A stretch of DNA of 38,542 nucleotides from Bacteroidales bacterium M8 (GCA_001689495.1 LUJS01000014.1:1-38542); one strand, 5' to 3'. Shown: positions 7,881-18,134, counted from the first letter of the stretch. Program-made: numbers and translations. The notes: generated from the sequence alone by a model not told the origin.

Positions 7881-8815
7881 TTTTCGGATATATTCTGTGT
7901 TTGGTTTCTGGATTCGTCTGTCTGTGGTGCCGGGGTGGCGGGGGTGGTCCACTTCCACCGGCGGTGCGACCACAGCCACAGCCCGGGGCGGCGGCGTATG
8001 GTCTGCTCGAGCATCCTGAGATACTCGCGGGTATAGGGTGAGTCCTCCGAGGGATCCGGGGGGACTATAGGCTTGAACGTGAACTTGTAGTGTCCGCGGC
8101 TGGGCTTCTCGACATCGAGATAGAGATATGCGGCGTTGATGCGCTTGCCTATCTCCTCGCCGCCGGGATTGAACTGCGTGCGCTGGTTCAGGAACGTCAT
8201 CTCGTGGTGCGAGACGCGCTCGTTCGAACGGTGGTCGGCTATGAATCCGCAGATGAAGGGCACCTTGTCGCGGGCCCAGCCGACCAGCGTGCGGAACACT
8301 CGTGCCTGCGGTATGGACACCGGGTTGAATCTCGAGCGCACCTTGAGCATGATGCGGTCGAATGCCTTGTCGTGCAGCGGTTTGTAGACCTGCGCGCATA
8401 TTTGGGGCACATGGAAGTGGCGCACTATGGCGGGCACGAATTCCCAGTTGGCATAGTGGCCCAGATAGAGCACCACGGGGTGCCCCTCGGAGGCCAGACG
8501 GTCTACCAGCTCGCCACCCTCGACGGTGATGCGGCGGTCTACCTCGGCATCCGAGATATGCAGCAGCTTGATGGTCTCGACAAAGTTGTCGGCGAGCTGG
8601 CTGTAGAAGTCGTGCTCGATCTCTCTGAGCTCGGCCTCGGATTTCTCGGGGAACGAGTTGCGCAGGTTGTCGCGTATCACCTTGCGGCGATATTTCAGCA
8701 CCCTCTCCAGCACGAAACGCGCACCGCTGCCCAGCGCATGCAGCACCGGGGTGGGCAACAGGGCCAGCGTGGAGAAGGCCGCGTCATAGAGCGAGTATTT
8801 CAGACTTTCGCGCAT
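7877..8815 (-). CDS. Lipid A biosynthesis acyltransferase (LpxL/HtrB family)
   Basis: The product has 312 residues from ATG 8815, and its gene overlaps the end of waaA by 16 nt. An amphipathic N-terminal segment (about 10-45) is followed by the RDNLRNSFPEKSE motif common to this family. The HX4E catalytic pair is His120/Glu125 in LGHYANWE. ICGFIADHR (about 188-196) matches the second conserved block of inner-membrane LpxL/LpxM enzymes. It should transfer a fatty acyl chain to a Kdo2-lipid A-like precursor at the inner membrane. The position between waaA and kdsB supports lipid A rather than general phospholipid metabolism. Confidence 0.88.
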   Translation of the reverse strand: MRESLKYSLYDAAFSTLALLPTPVLHALGSGARFVLERVLKYRRKVIRDNLRNSFPEKSEAELREIEHDFYSQLADNFVETIKLLHISDAEVDRRITVEGGELVDRLASEGHPVVLYLGHYANWEFVPAIVRHFHVPQICAQVYKPLHDKAFDRIMLKVRSRFNPVSIPQARVFRTLVGWARDKVPFICGFIADHRSNERVSHHEMTFLNQRTQFNPGGEEIGKRINAAYLYLDVEKPSRGHYKFTFKPIVPPDPSEDSPYTREYLRMLEQTIRRRPGLWLWSHRRWKWTTPATPAPQTDESRNQTQNISEK

Positions 8816-10074
8816 ATCGCATCAATTATCGCGTTGGCCACTCTCTCGGTGGCTCCGGTGTTCTGACTTACGTATTCGGCCGCCTTGCTCGAGATTTCGG
8901 CAAGACGCCCGTCGTCGTTCTTGAGCGGGACAAACCACTGCAGCAGTTGCGAGGCGTCCGAGACACGGCGCCCTATGCCGAGCTGCTCGAGCTGACGTGG
9001 CGTGACCTTGCGCATGATGTTGGGGCCGAATGCCACCGGCAGTCCGTAGACCACCGGCTCGATGACACTGTGCAGCAGCCGCGTGAAGCCGCCGCCGACA
9101 TAAGCCCACGTGCCCAGACGATACATATAGGCCAGCGAGCCCACCGAGTCGACCACGATGGCGCGGGTGCCGGTCAGGTCGGTGTTGGCGTCGCACTCGG
9201 ACAGCATCCTCACCTCGCCATTCACGGCACGCACTATCTTCTTGAGCATCGAGGGCCTGATCTCGTGCGGCACTATGACGAACGGCACGTCGGTGTTGGC
9301 GTTGGCCAGAGCAGCTATCAGGTCGAGGTCGCGATCCGGGTGAATGCTGCCGGCAATGAAGACCTTGCGCCCGGCGGCAAACCGCTCGAGCTCGGGCTGC
9401 GACCACGGGGTCGAGGCCACCTGCACGGCGTTGTCGAAGAGAGGATCGCCGTTGACCGTGACGCAGTCAACTGACAGCTCCCTGATTCTCGACGCCGTGT
9501 CGGAGTCGAGTGCGAATATGCGGGTGAAACAGTGTATGCTGTCCCTGTATAGCGAGCCATACCACTTGAAGAACGCGCTGTCCTCCCTGACTATGGCCGA
9601 TACCAGCAGGGTGGGGATGTGGCGCTCCTTGAGTCCGTGCAGATAGTTGTGCCAGTATTCCGACACCATGAACACCGCGCAGTCGGGCCTCACGGCATCG
9701 AGAAAGCGGTCGGCGTTGGCCGCGGTGTCGAACGGCAGGTACAGCACCGCGTCGGCATCGCCCGGGCGACGGCGCACGGCCTCGAGGCCCGTGGGCGAGA
9801 AGAACGTCAGCACCACGTTGCAGTCGAGTTTTTTCTTGACCGTAGTGATGACCGGACGCGCGATGCCATATTCGCCCAGCGACGAACAGTGCACCCACAC
9901 CGTCGGGCGTGACCTGTCCAGACCCTCTGCGGCCTCCTCGGCCTCGGCGGCGGCACGACGCTGCCCACGGCCGAATCTCATGAATTTGGCTGTGCTCTCG
10001 TCCGGAGCCAATGCGCTGGCAGCGAGGATGGTGCCCCGGGCTATGCGCATCGTTATGTCATACTTTCCGAGCAT
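8800..10074 (-). CDS. waaA: 3-deoxy-D-manno-octulosonic acid transferase (Kdo transferase)
   Basis: The product has 424 residues from ATG 10074. WVHCSSLGEYGIARPVI (60-76) is the WaaA signature with the catalytic Glu at 68. The second half has SVGSLAYMYRLGTWAYVGGGF and HSVIEPVVYGLPVAFGP, the conserved CMP-Kdo-binding region of the family. The enzyme transfers Kdo from CMP-Kdo to the lipid A precursor on the inner face of the cytoplasmic membrane. It is the first gene of a minus-strand run that also encodes the acyltransferase and CMP-Kdo synthetase, giving three consecutive Re-LPS steps in one operon. A well-spaced Bacteroidota promoter precedes it. Confidence 0.95.
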   Translation of the reverse strand: MLGKYDITMRIARGTILAASALAPDESTAKFMRFGRGQRRAAAEAEEAAEGLDRSRPTVWVHCSSLGEYGIARPVITTVKKKLDCNVVLTFFSPTGLEAVRRRPGDADAVLYLPFDTAANADRFLDAVRPDCAVFMVSEYWHNYLHGLKERHIPTLLVSAIVREDSAFFKWYGSLYRDSIHCFTRIFALDSDTASRIRELSVDCVTVNGDPLFDNAVQVASTPWSQPELERFAAGRKVFIAGSIHPDRDLDLIAALANANTDVPFVIVPHEIRPSMLKKIVRAVNGEVRMLSECDANTDLTGTRAIVVDSVGSLAYMYRLGTWAYVGGGFTRLLHSVIEPVVYGLPVAFGPNIMRKVTPRQLEQLGIGRRVSDASQLLQWFVPLKNDDGRLAEISSKAAEYVSQNTGATERVANAIIDAICAKV

Positions 10075-10115
10075 GGTTGTTTACGGGAGATATATGCACT
10101 GTTTGATTGAGCCTA

Positions 10116-10148
10116 CAAAGTTACTCAATTTCTCCGAATTCCCAACAA
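10116..10148 (-). promoter_or_regulatory. Promoter of the waaA operon
   Basis: On the minus strand TTGTTG (10148-10143), a 19-nt spacer and TAACTTTG (10123-10116) match the Bacteroidota -33/-7 layout. The predicted start lies about 35 nt before waaA ATG 10074. Confidence 0.75.
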
Positions 10149-10226
10149 GCCACGCTTCGCTTTTGCCGCTTATTGTATTCCGGCACGAATTGGCGTGAGG
10201 GATGACGTTTTGATATTTTAAGTGAA

Positions 10227-10264
10227 GTGTGCGTGAATGTTGCACACGTCGGGGATTACCTTTG
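10227..10264 (+). promoter_or_regulatory. Promoter with overlapping palindrome, for the small gene at 10296
   Basis: TACCTTTG at 10257-10264 is a perfect -7 box. Just upstream is a 6-bp inverted repeat, GTGTGC (10227-10232) and GCACAC (10242-10247), with a TTG inside it at 10240-10242, 14 nt from the -7 box. The palindrome overlaps the expected -33 position and could be an operator. Confidence 0.65.
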
Positions 10265-10295
10265 CAGTGTAAATCATTAATCCTCTTGACTCGTT

Positions 10296-10589
10296 ATGAA
10301 TAAGATGACTTCGATACACCCCACAGACATACTCACGATAGCCGTGCAGGGCGGGTCGGGTTCGCCCGTCAACATCACCATGAGCGGAATGAGCGCTCTG
10401 GGCGACGTGTTCAAGCGCGTCCGCACCGAGACCCCGGCCTGCGGGGGCGTGATGAGGGTTGTCGTGAGAAACCGCACGCAGGGCTGGGCCCAGCAGCACA
10501 CGCTGGTCATTAAGCCTGCTGCCGTGCCCGCCGCAAGGCCCGCCGCGGCCAAGTCGCGCCCGTTCATTGACTATCCGACATTGTTCTGA
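10296..10589 (+). CDS. Small protein of unknown function, 97 residues
   Basis: I do not recognise this family. The frame has a consensus -7 box 31 nt upstream and a strong hairpin 22 nt after its stop, so it looks like a complete monocistronic gene rather than a chance frame. Residues 1-75 are mixed, with predicted beta/alpha character (ILTIAVQGG, MSALGDVFKRVR, MRVVVRNRTQGW). Residues 76-90 are Ala/Pro-rich (IKPAAVPAARPAAAK). The tail is short and aromatic (PFIDYPTLF). There is no signal peptide or membrane helix, so it is probably cytoplasmic. ATG 10305 is an alternative start. It lies divergently from waaA and convergently with the PL11 gene. Confidence 0.7.
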   Translation: MNKMTSIHPTDILTIAVQGGSGSPVNITMSGMSALGDVFKRVRTETPACGGVMRVVVRNRTQGWAQQHTLVIKPAAVPAARPAAAKSRPFIDYPTLF

Positions 10590-10610
10590 AAAACACATAG
10601 CTGAAAACAG

Positions 10611-10645
10611 CATCCCCGCCGCACTGTGACTGTGCGGCGGGGATG
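10611..10645. terminator. Bidirectional terminator between the small gene and the PL11 gene
   Basis: A 14-bp perfect stem (10611-10624 with 10632-10645) and a 7-nt loop lie between two convergent genes. On the minus strand it is followed by a TGTTTTC stretch; on plus the tail is short (ATCATTTAT). Confidence 0.85.
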
Positions 10646-10672
10646 ATCATTTATGGGGAGTATCCTCGGGGA

Positions 10673-13600
10673 TTACTTCTTGACGAACTTGTAGGTCTCC
10701 ATCTCGGCTCCTGGGGTCTCGATGACGAGGACGTAGACACCGGGCTGAATGCCGTTGGTGATGCTCTGTGCGTCATGGCCAGTGGCTTTGCGGAGAGTGA
10801 TGCCGCTGAATGCGTCGACAACCGTGTAGGTGGCGTCGGCCTGAGTGGCGATGATCTCGCAGATCGAGCTCTCGGCCAGAGCCTTGTAGGCCTGCATCAC
10901 CTCGTCGGCGCTGAGGGCGGTGGGGTGGATGATGACCTCGTCGAGCAGACCCTCGTAGGGGCGTGCGGTCTCGTCCGAGCAGCCGAGCAGCAGGGGCTCG
11001 TTGTTGTCGGCGATGGCGCCGGTCTTGATGCCGGTGGCCTGCGATACCTGCTTGCCGTCGATGTAGAGGGTCAGGGTCTTGCCGGCAAAGTCGCGCACGG
11101 CGGCGGCGTGGTGCCAGTTGCCGTCGAAGTATGCGTTTGCGTCAGAGAGACGTGTCTCGCTCTTGGTCACGTTGTCGTCGATGATGAATCCGAGCGAACC
11201 GTTTGAGTGGCGCTCCAGACCCACCCAGTGGCCGGTGGTGCCGTTGGCGGCATTGGCGGCGTGCGAGCCCTTGAAGAGCATGTAGCCGTCGTTGTCGGTC
11301 GAGTTGAACCAGCACTCGATGGTGAAGTCATTTTCGCCGAACTGGATTGCGTCGTATGCGGGCTGGCTGTAGTACGAACCCGAGAAGAGGGCTGCGCCAT
11401 CCTTCTTGCCTGCGGCGGCTGCGGGAGCGGCACCCACGGCCGTGGCCTCGCCGAACACGAGGTTGGGGGTGGTCTCGCCTACCTGATCGAGGGGATAGTA
11501 TGCAAGCTGCTTGCCTGTCGAGGCATAGCGCTCGGCAACCTTCTCGGCGGTCATTGCGCCCTCATAGATGGTGAGCTCGTCGAGCGCGCCGTTGAAGAAG
11601 TTGTCGAAGTTGACATTGGCGTTGCCGATTACCATCAGCTCGTTGTTGTCGTTGATGGCGCCGGTGTTGTCGGCACCATCGGCTACCTGCGCGCCGTCCA
11701 CATAGATATAGAGCTTGCGGGCGTATGTGTCGCGCACCATCACTACATGATGCCACTCGTCGTTGAACCATTGGTCGGCCTCCTTGACATATGCCTGACT
11801 CTTGGTCACGTTGTCGTCTATGGCAAAGTAGAGCACGGCGTTCTTGAGCTCGATGCCCACCCAGTGGCCTGTGGCACCCGTAGCCTCGTTGGCTGCGTGC
11901 GAGCCCTTGTGGAAGATGTATGCGGCGTCGTCCTTTGACTTCATCCACATCTCGATGGTGAAGTCGCGCTTGCCGAGCTGCATGGCTTCGTAAGCCTCCT
12001 GAGTATAGTAGTTCGATCCGTCGAACGAGGCTGCCTTGCCCTTCTTGCCGTCGATGGCCTCGGGGGCGTTGCCTGTGGCCGTGGCCTGACCCTGAACGTG
12101 GTTGGTGGCGGTGGCTCCGGCGTTGTCAAACGAGAAGTATGCCAGCGGGGTCAGTGTCAGCGCGCGATTCACCTTGAGCTTGATCTGGAAGATGGCCTCG
12201 TTGCCGTCTGCCGCTCCGGTGGTCTTGACAGTCACTGTATAGTCGCCCTCGTCGGCGGGTTTGCCCGAGAGGGTGCCGGTCATTGATGCCTCGTCATATT
12301 CCCACTTGAGGCCTGCGGGGAGTTCGCCTGCCACGAGACCGGTCGAGTTGCGTGCCTTGAGGGTCACGGGCTCGATGTCCGAGCCGAGCGTTACCATCTG
12401 CGAGGCCGGACCCTTGCTCAGCAGTATGGCTGCCTGGGTATCATACTCGTCCTCGGGCGAGAAGCTGGGGTGGGGAGGCTGGTTGTAGGCGGTGTTCTGC
12501 CATGCCACGGCCAGACGGTACTGGCGGTCCTGAAGCAGGGTGGGAATCTTGTAGCTGGTGGGGATGGTGGTGGTGAAGATGAGCAGGTCGCTCTGGGTGG
12601 TGCCGTCGTGCAGTATCACCTCCTCGCGCCAGTCGCCAAACAGGTCGGCCTGCAGGTTGGGGGTGTTCTTGGTGCCGTTGCAGGCGGCGGCGTTGCTATA
12701 CTGCTCGAACTGTGCCAGAGTGTTGATCTTGGCGAAGTCGGGCTCGGGCTTGGTCACCCATGTGCCGTCGAGCAGCTCGTCGAGCAGGTCGCCGTCCCAG
12801 TATATGCGGAAGTTGATGGCGGGACGGTTGGTGGCGATGGGCTGGCCGTATGAATATACGTTGGCGTCCGACGCGGCCCAGTACTCATAGCCGGGATAGT
12901 TGGGCGACACGTTGGCGGCGATGCCACGGCCGATGTCCTTGCCCGACTGCGGCTTCATGAAGATGATCTCGCCTGTGCGGGCGTCGCGCATCTCGGTGTC
13001 GAAACCATAGCTGGCGTCTTTTGATTCGTGGGGCATGAATACCTGAAGGCCCTCGCGGTCGGGGAGCATCTTGGCCAGATGCAGGGCGTCGCCGTGGCCC
13101 TCGCCCACGTTGAACGTGTTGGTGCGATAGAGCAGGGAGCCGTCATGGTCGAGCGAAGCGGCGCCATAGACAATCTCGTCCTTGCCGTCATAGTCTACGT
13201 CGCCCACGGTGAGTGCGTGCGCGCCCTCGCCCCAAAGGCCCTTGTTCTTGTCTTTTGATTCGTGGAACCATACCTCCTGCAGCTTGCCGTCCTTGAAGTC
13301 CACGGCCCACACGAACGCGCAGCGATAGTAGCCGCGAGCCATGATGACCGAGGGGTGCTGGCCGTCGAGGAACGCCACGCCGCCCAGATAGCGGTCGGCG
13401 CGGTTGCAATAGTTGTCGCCCCACGTGCTCTCGCTGACATAGTCATAGCCGGGCTTGTAGGGGATTGTGCTGAGAGCCTCGCCGGTCTTGCCCGAGAAGC
13501 ATGTCAGGTATTCGGCGCCGCCCAGAACGTGTCCGCGTGCGGCTGCCTTGCGGTCGCCCACGTTATAGATGCGATAGTCGTCGGTCTCCTTGTCGTCGCC

Positions 13601-14287
13601 CAGCAGCACCCAGTTGCCCTTGCCGTCCTTGGTGCCGGGGGCGGTCTTGCAGATCATCTCTGCCGAGCCGTCGCCGTCAAAGTCATAGACCATGAACTGG
13701 GTGTAGTGGTTGCCCGAACGGATGTTGTGGCCCAGATCCACGCGCCACAGCTTGGTGCCGTCGAGCTTGTAGCAGTCGATGATGGTCGGGCCCGTGAAGC
13801 CGCTCGACGCGCTGTCCTTGGCGTCTGAAGGTACCCATTTCACGAACAGCTCGTGCACGCCGTCGCCGTCGACATCGCCTATCGAGACGTCATCGGGGGT
13901 ATATGTGTAGTTGTGGCCGTCGACAGAGCCCTGTGCGGGACGGTCGAGGTGTACCTTCATGTAGGGATCGGCCCATGTGGTGGCGGTGCCGGTGTCAAAG
14001 ACATTGCCGCCCGAGATGGCGCGCACCTCGTATGTCGATGCGGCGGTGCCGGCAGGGTCGATGAAGTTGGTCTTGGTTGTGAGAGGCTCGGAGTTGACCT
14101 TTGTGCCGTCGCGATAGATGTCGAACGATGTGTCGGCGGCATCTGTCTTGAGCGATCGCCATGAGACGAACACGCCCTCGCCGGTGTTGACGGCTACCAC
14201 TCCACGGGTAAGGTACTCGGCCTGAGGTGTCGCGGCCGACGCGCCGAGCGCCATGGCAGCGATAAAGCTGAGATAGACTTTTTTCAT
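10673..14287 (-). CDS. Secreted rhamnogalacturonan lyase-like protein (PL11, YesW-type) with two LamG domains
   Basis: The product has 1204 residues and a signal peptide (1-19). A fibronectin-like start (about 24-100) leads into a YesW-type eight-bladed propeller (about 105-615) with calcium-binding loops such as GDVDGDG, YDFDGDG and GDVDYDG. Next come an Ig-like putative domain (about 635-705) and two related LamG/concanavalin-like modules (about 712-925 and 930-1130) that share KGSHAAN, TGHWVG and IDDNVTKS. A final 60-residue tail ending PGVYVLVIE...YKFVKK resembles a type 9 secretion sorting domain. Relatives cleave the rhamnogalacturonan I backbone of pectin. Typical PL11 enzymes are about 600 residues, so the tail modules double the length and probably bind carbohydrate or the cell surface. 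No susC/susD pair is adjacent. Confidence 0.85.
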   Translation of the reverse strand: MKKVYLSFIAAMALGASAATPQAEYLTRGVVAVNTGEGVFVSWRSLKTDAADTSFDIYRDGTKVNSEPLTTKTNFIDPAGTAASTYEVRAISGGNVFDTGTATTWADPYMKVHLDRPAQGSVDGHNYTYTPDDVSIGDVDGDGVHELFVKWVPSDAKDSASSGFTGPTIIDCYKLDGTKLWRVDLGHNIRSGNHYTQFMVYDFDGDGSAEMICKTAPGTKDGKGNWVLLGDDKETDDYRIYNVGDRKAAARGHVLGGAEYLTCFSGKTGEALSTIPYKPGYDYVSESTWGDNYCNRADRYLGGVAFLDGQHPSVIMARGYYRCAFVWAVDFKDGKLQEVWFHESKDKNKGLWGEGAHALTVGDVDYDGKDEIVYGAASLDHDGSLLYRTNTFNVGEGHGDALHLAKMLPDREGLQVFMPHESKDASYGFDTEMRDARTGEIIFMKPQSGKDIGRGIAANVSPNYPGYEYWAASDANVYSYGQPIATNRPAINFRIYWDGDLLDELLDGTWVTKPEPDFAKINTLAQFEQYSNAAACNGTKNTPNLQADLFGDWREEVILHDGTTQSDLLIFTTTIPTSYKIPTLLQDRQYRLAVAWQNTAYNQPPHPSFSPEDEYDTQAAILLSKGPASQMVTLGSDIEPVTLKARNSTGLVAGELPAGLKWEYDEASMTGTLSGKPADEGDYTVTVKTTGAADGNEAIFQIKLKVNRALTLTPLAYFSFDNAGATATNHVQGQATATGNAPEAIDGKKGKAASFDGSNYYTQEAYEAMQLGKRDFTIEMWMKSKDDAAYIFHKGSHAANEATGATGHWVGIELKNAVLYFAIDDNVTKSQAYVKEADQWFNDEWHHVVMVRDTYARKLYIYVDGAQVADGADNTGAINDNNELMVIGNANVNFDNFFNGALDELTIYEGAMTAEKVAERYASTGKQLAYYPLDQVGETTPNLVFGEATAVGAAPAAAAGKKDGAALFSGSYYSQPAYDAIQFGENDFTIECWFNSTDNDGYMLFKGSHAANAANGTTGHWVGLERHSNGSLGFIIDDNVTKSETRLSDANAYFDGNWHHAAAVRDFAGKTLTLYIDGKQVSQATGIKTGAIADNNEPLLLGCSDETARPYEGLLDEVIIHPTALSADEVMQAYKALAESSICEIIATQADATYTVVDAFSGITLRKATGHDAQSITNGIQPGVYVLVIETPGAEMETYKFVKK

Positions 14288-14342
14288 GTGATTGGATGGT
14301 ATTGGATTGTTGGAATAGATGAAGCTGTGAGATTTAAGGAAT

Positions 14343-14379
14343 GGACCGGCTGAACGGAACTATGCTGTTCAGCCGGTCC
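14343..14379 (-). terminator. Terminator of asnS
   Basis: A 13-bp perfect stem (14343-14355 with 14367-14379) and an 11-nt loop lie 22 nt after the asnS stop on the minus strand. The trailing T-run is weak (ATTCCTTAAAT). Confidence 0.7.
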
Positions 14380-14401
14380 GGTATGGTCGAGGCGGCCTTG
14401 A

Positions 14402-15793
14402 TTAGAATTCGGCATTGCCGGGTGTGCGGGGGAAGGGGATGACGTCGCGGATGTTGGTCATGCCTGTCACGAAGAGCACCAGACGCTCGAATCCGAGACC
14501 GAAGCCCGAGTGGGGCACGGTGCCGAAGCGGCGGGTGTCGAGATACCACCACATGTCCTTCATGGGTATGCCCAGCTCCTCGATGCGTGCGTTGAGCTTG
14601 TCGTAGTCGGCCTCGCGCTCCGAGCCGCCGATGATCTCGCCGATGTGGGGGAAGAGCACGTCCATGGCGCGGACGGTCTTGCCGTCCTCGTTCTGCTTCA
14701 TGTAGAATGCCTTGATCTCCTTGGGATAGTCGGTGAGGATGACGGGCTTCTTGAAGTGCTCCTCGACCAGATAGCGCTCGTGCTCGCTCTGCAGGTCGGT
14801 GCCCCAGTGTACGGGGAACTCGAATTTCTTGCCCGACTCTTCGAGTATCTTAACGCCCTCGGTATAGGGGAGGCGGATGAAGTCGTTCTCGACCACGAAC
14901 TTGAGGCGCTCGGTCAGGCCCTTGTCAAAGCGCTCTTCGAGGAACTTGATGTCGTCCTCGCAGTGCTCGAGGGCATACGAGATGCAATATTTCAGGAACT
15001 CCTCGGCCAGATCCATGTTGTCCGTGATGTCATAGAACGCCATCTCGGGCTCGATCATCCAGAACTCCGACAGGTGGCGCGGAGTGTTTGAGTTCTCGGC
15101 GCGGAACGTGGGGCCGAACGTATAGATCTGACCCAGAGCCGTGGCGCCGAGCTCGCCTTCGAGCTGGCCCGACACGGTCAGTGCGGTGGGCTTGCCGAAG
15201 AAGTCCTTCGAGTAGTCCACCTTGCCCTCGTCGTCCTTGGGCAGGTTGTTCAGGTCGAGCGTGGTCACCTGAAACATCGCACCGGCACCCTCGCAGTCGC
15301 TTGCGGTGATGAGGGGGGTGTGGAGATAGTAGAAGCCGCGCTCGTTGAAGAACTTGTGAATGGCGAAGGCCAGAGCGCTGCGCACGCGCAGCACCGCGCC
15401 GAAGAAGTTCGAGCGGGGACGCAGGTGGGCTATCTCGCGCAGATACTCGAGGGTGTGGCCCTTCTTCTGCAGGGGGTATGCGGCGGGGTCGGCCGTGCCG
15501 TAGACCTCAAGGCTGTCGGCCTGAATCTCGCAGCTCTGGCCCTTGCCCATCGACTCGACCAGCTTGCCGGTGACACGGATGCTCGAGCCTGTGGTGACGG
15601 GCTTGAGCTGGTCTTCGGTGAAACGGGTCATGTCGAGCACAACCTGCAGGTTGTTGACGCTCGACCCGTCGTTGAGCTGTATGAACTGGACATGCTTGTT
15701 GCCTCGGCGGGTGCGCACCCAGCCCTTGGCCTCTACCTCGGTGCCCACGAGGGCGGGAGTAGTGAGCAGGTCTTTTACACTTGTACGTTTCAT
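14402..15793 (-). CDS. asnS: Asparaginyl-tRNA synthetase
   Basis: The product has 463 residues from ATG 15793, the usual AsnRS length. The N-terminal OB-fold anticodon-binding domain (about 15-110) includes VRTRRGNKHVQFIQLNDGS. The class II catalytic core has motif 2 (FRAENSNTPRHLSEFWMIE) and motif 3 (GFGLGFERLVLFVTGMTNIRD). The C-terminal IPFPRTPGNAEF is characteristic of AsnRS rather than AspRS. It charges tRNA-Asn with asparagine in the cytoplasm. The gene follows the pseudouridine synthase on the same strand, with a hairpin between them. Confidence 0.97.
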   Translation of the reverse strand: MKRTSVKDLLTTPALVGTEVEAKGWVRTRRGNKHVQFIQLNDGSSVNNLQVVLDMTRFTEDQLKPVTTGSSIRVTGKLVESMGKGQSCEIQADSLEVYGTADPAAYPLQKKGHTLEYLREIAHLRPRSNFFGAVLRVRSALAFAIHKFFNERGFYYLHTPLITASDCEGAGAMFQVTTLDLNNLPKDDEGKVDYSKDFFGKPTALTVSGQLEGELGATALGQIYTFGPTFRAENSNTPRHLSEFWMIEPEMAFYDITDNMDLAEEFLKYCISYALEHCEDDIKFLEERFDKGLTERLKFVVENDFIRLPYTEGVKILEESGKKFEFPVHWGTDLQSEHERYLVEEHFKKPVILTDYPKEIKAFYMKQNEDGKTVRAMDVLFPHIGEIIGGSEREADYDKLNARIEELGIPMKDMWWYLDTRRFGTVPHSGFGLGFERLVLFVTGMTNIRDVIPFPRTPGNAEF

Positions 15794-15820
15794 AGATTGA
15801 TAATGAGTGTATTGAAAATG

Positions 15821-15856
15821 CGCAGTGAGCCTCGGCCATCGCCGGGTCTCACTGCG
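15821..15856 (-). terminator. Hairpin between the pseudouridine synthase gene and asnS
   Basis: A 9-bp perfect stem (CGCAGTGAG/CTCACTGCG) with a GC-rich interior lies 16 nt after the pseudouridine synthase stop. On the minus strand it is followed by CATTTTCAA. It is probably a weak terminator, or an attenuating element ahead of asnS. Confidence 0.6.
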
Positions 15857-15872
15857 ACAGATTGTCGGTTGG

Positions 15873-17456
<1,584 letters not shown>

Positions 17457-17501
17457 GATTGTGAGAGCTTTGTTTTGTTGTTCTGAATTTTGTGATTTGC
17501 C

Positions 17502-17517
17502 CCTGCCTCGCGGCAGG
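17502..17517 (-). other. Small hairpin in the leader of the pseudouridine synthase gene
   Basis: A perfect 6-bp stem CCTGCC/GGCAGG with a 4-nt loop lies about 45 nt before ATG 17456. It has no T-run in the minus direction, so it is more likely a leader structure than a terminator. Confidence 0.4.
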
Positions 17518-17691
17518 ATGAATTAAGGATTTTTGTTCTGTTCTTGAATAAAAGGAACTGTGAAAAATAAAATTGAAATATTGTTTCTGAAAATTGAAAC
17601 GGAATAACTTGGTTGAATGTTTGAGGCAAGAGGCGCGTCGGGGCCTCTCAGACTGCAAAAATAGTAAAAAATTTCCGTAAAAGCCAAAATA

Positions 17692-18060
17692 TCACGCGAT
17701 ATTCTTGCCGAACGGAAAGAGGGCGAGCCCCATGAGCTTGAAATGCTGGAGCCCGAAGGGTATGCCGATGACGGTGATGCAGAAGACCACGCCCCACACG
17801 AGATGTGTCAGGGCTATGGGGATGCCGCCTACAATCCACCATATCACGTTGAGTATGGCGGAGATGCAGCCGTTTGGCGAGCCAGTGGGATAGACGGTCG
17901 ACCCGAAGGGCCACAGGGCCACGCGGGCCAGCTTGAGTGTCTGCAGGCCGAAGGGTATGCCGATGATGGTTATCATCATCGCGAGACTCGAGAGCACGTA
18001 CTCGACCGCTATCATGAAGCCGCCGAACACCGCCCAGATGATGTTAAGGAAAAGATTCAT
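17692..18060 (-). CDS. YccF domain inner membrane protein
   Basis: The product has 122 residues from ATG 18060; an upstream TTG frame overlaps the promoter and is unlikely. It contains two copies of the YccF/DUF307 motif, TIIGIPFGLQTLKLARVALWPFG (about 31-53) and TVIGIPFGLQHFKLMGLALFPFG (about 96-118), separated by membrane helices. Four hydrophobic helices are expected. The family is a small integral inner membrane protein of unknown biochemical role. The gene is preceded by a good -7 box, shared in a divergent region with the cyclophilin gene. Confidence 0.9.
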   Translation of the reverse strand: MNLFLNIIWAVFGGFMIAVEYVLSSLAMMITIIGIPFGLQTLKLARVALWPFGSTVYPTGSPNGCISAILNVIWWIVGGIPIALTHLVWGVVFCITVIGIPFGLQHFKLMGLALFPFGKNIA

Positions 18061-18084
18061 TGCCGACAGTAAGGTCTTAAGGCG

Positions 18085-18092
18085 CAAAGATA
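18085..18092 (-). promoter_or_regulatory. -7 box (TATCTTTG) of the YccF gene
   Basis: The minus strand reads TATCTTTG, matching TAnnTTTG, 24 nt before ATG 18060. A TTCGG sequence about 19 nt upstream is a weak -33 candidate. Confidence 0.6.
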
Positions 18093-18134
18093 GCTTTTTT
18101 TGCCGATAATTCCGAATTTTAGAACGAAATTGTG

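Noticed and set aside
7880..8399. N-terminal extensions of the kdsB-like, AGCS, TPM, TPR and nitroreductase frames into upstream genes
   Set aside because: The extra residues lie inside conserved neighbours in another frame and lack homology to the families; the starts at 7880, 24932, 26215, 3091 and 36148 fit known N-termini.
10218..10613. Minus-strand frames opposite the small plus-strand gene
   Set aside because: They cross the plus-strand promoter, and their products are rich in random-looking His/Arg/Cys; the plus frame alone has promoter and terminator in order.
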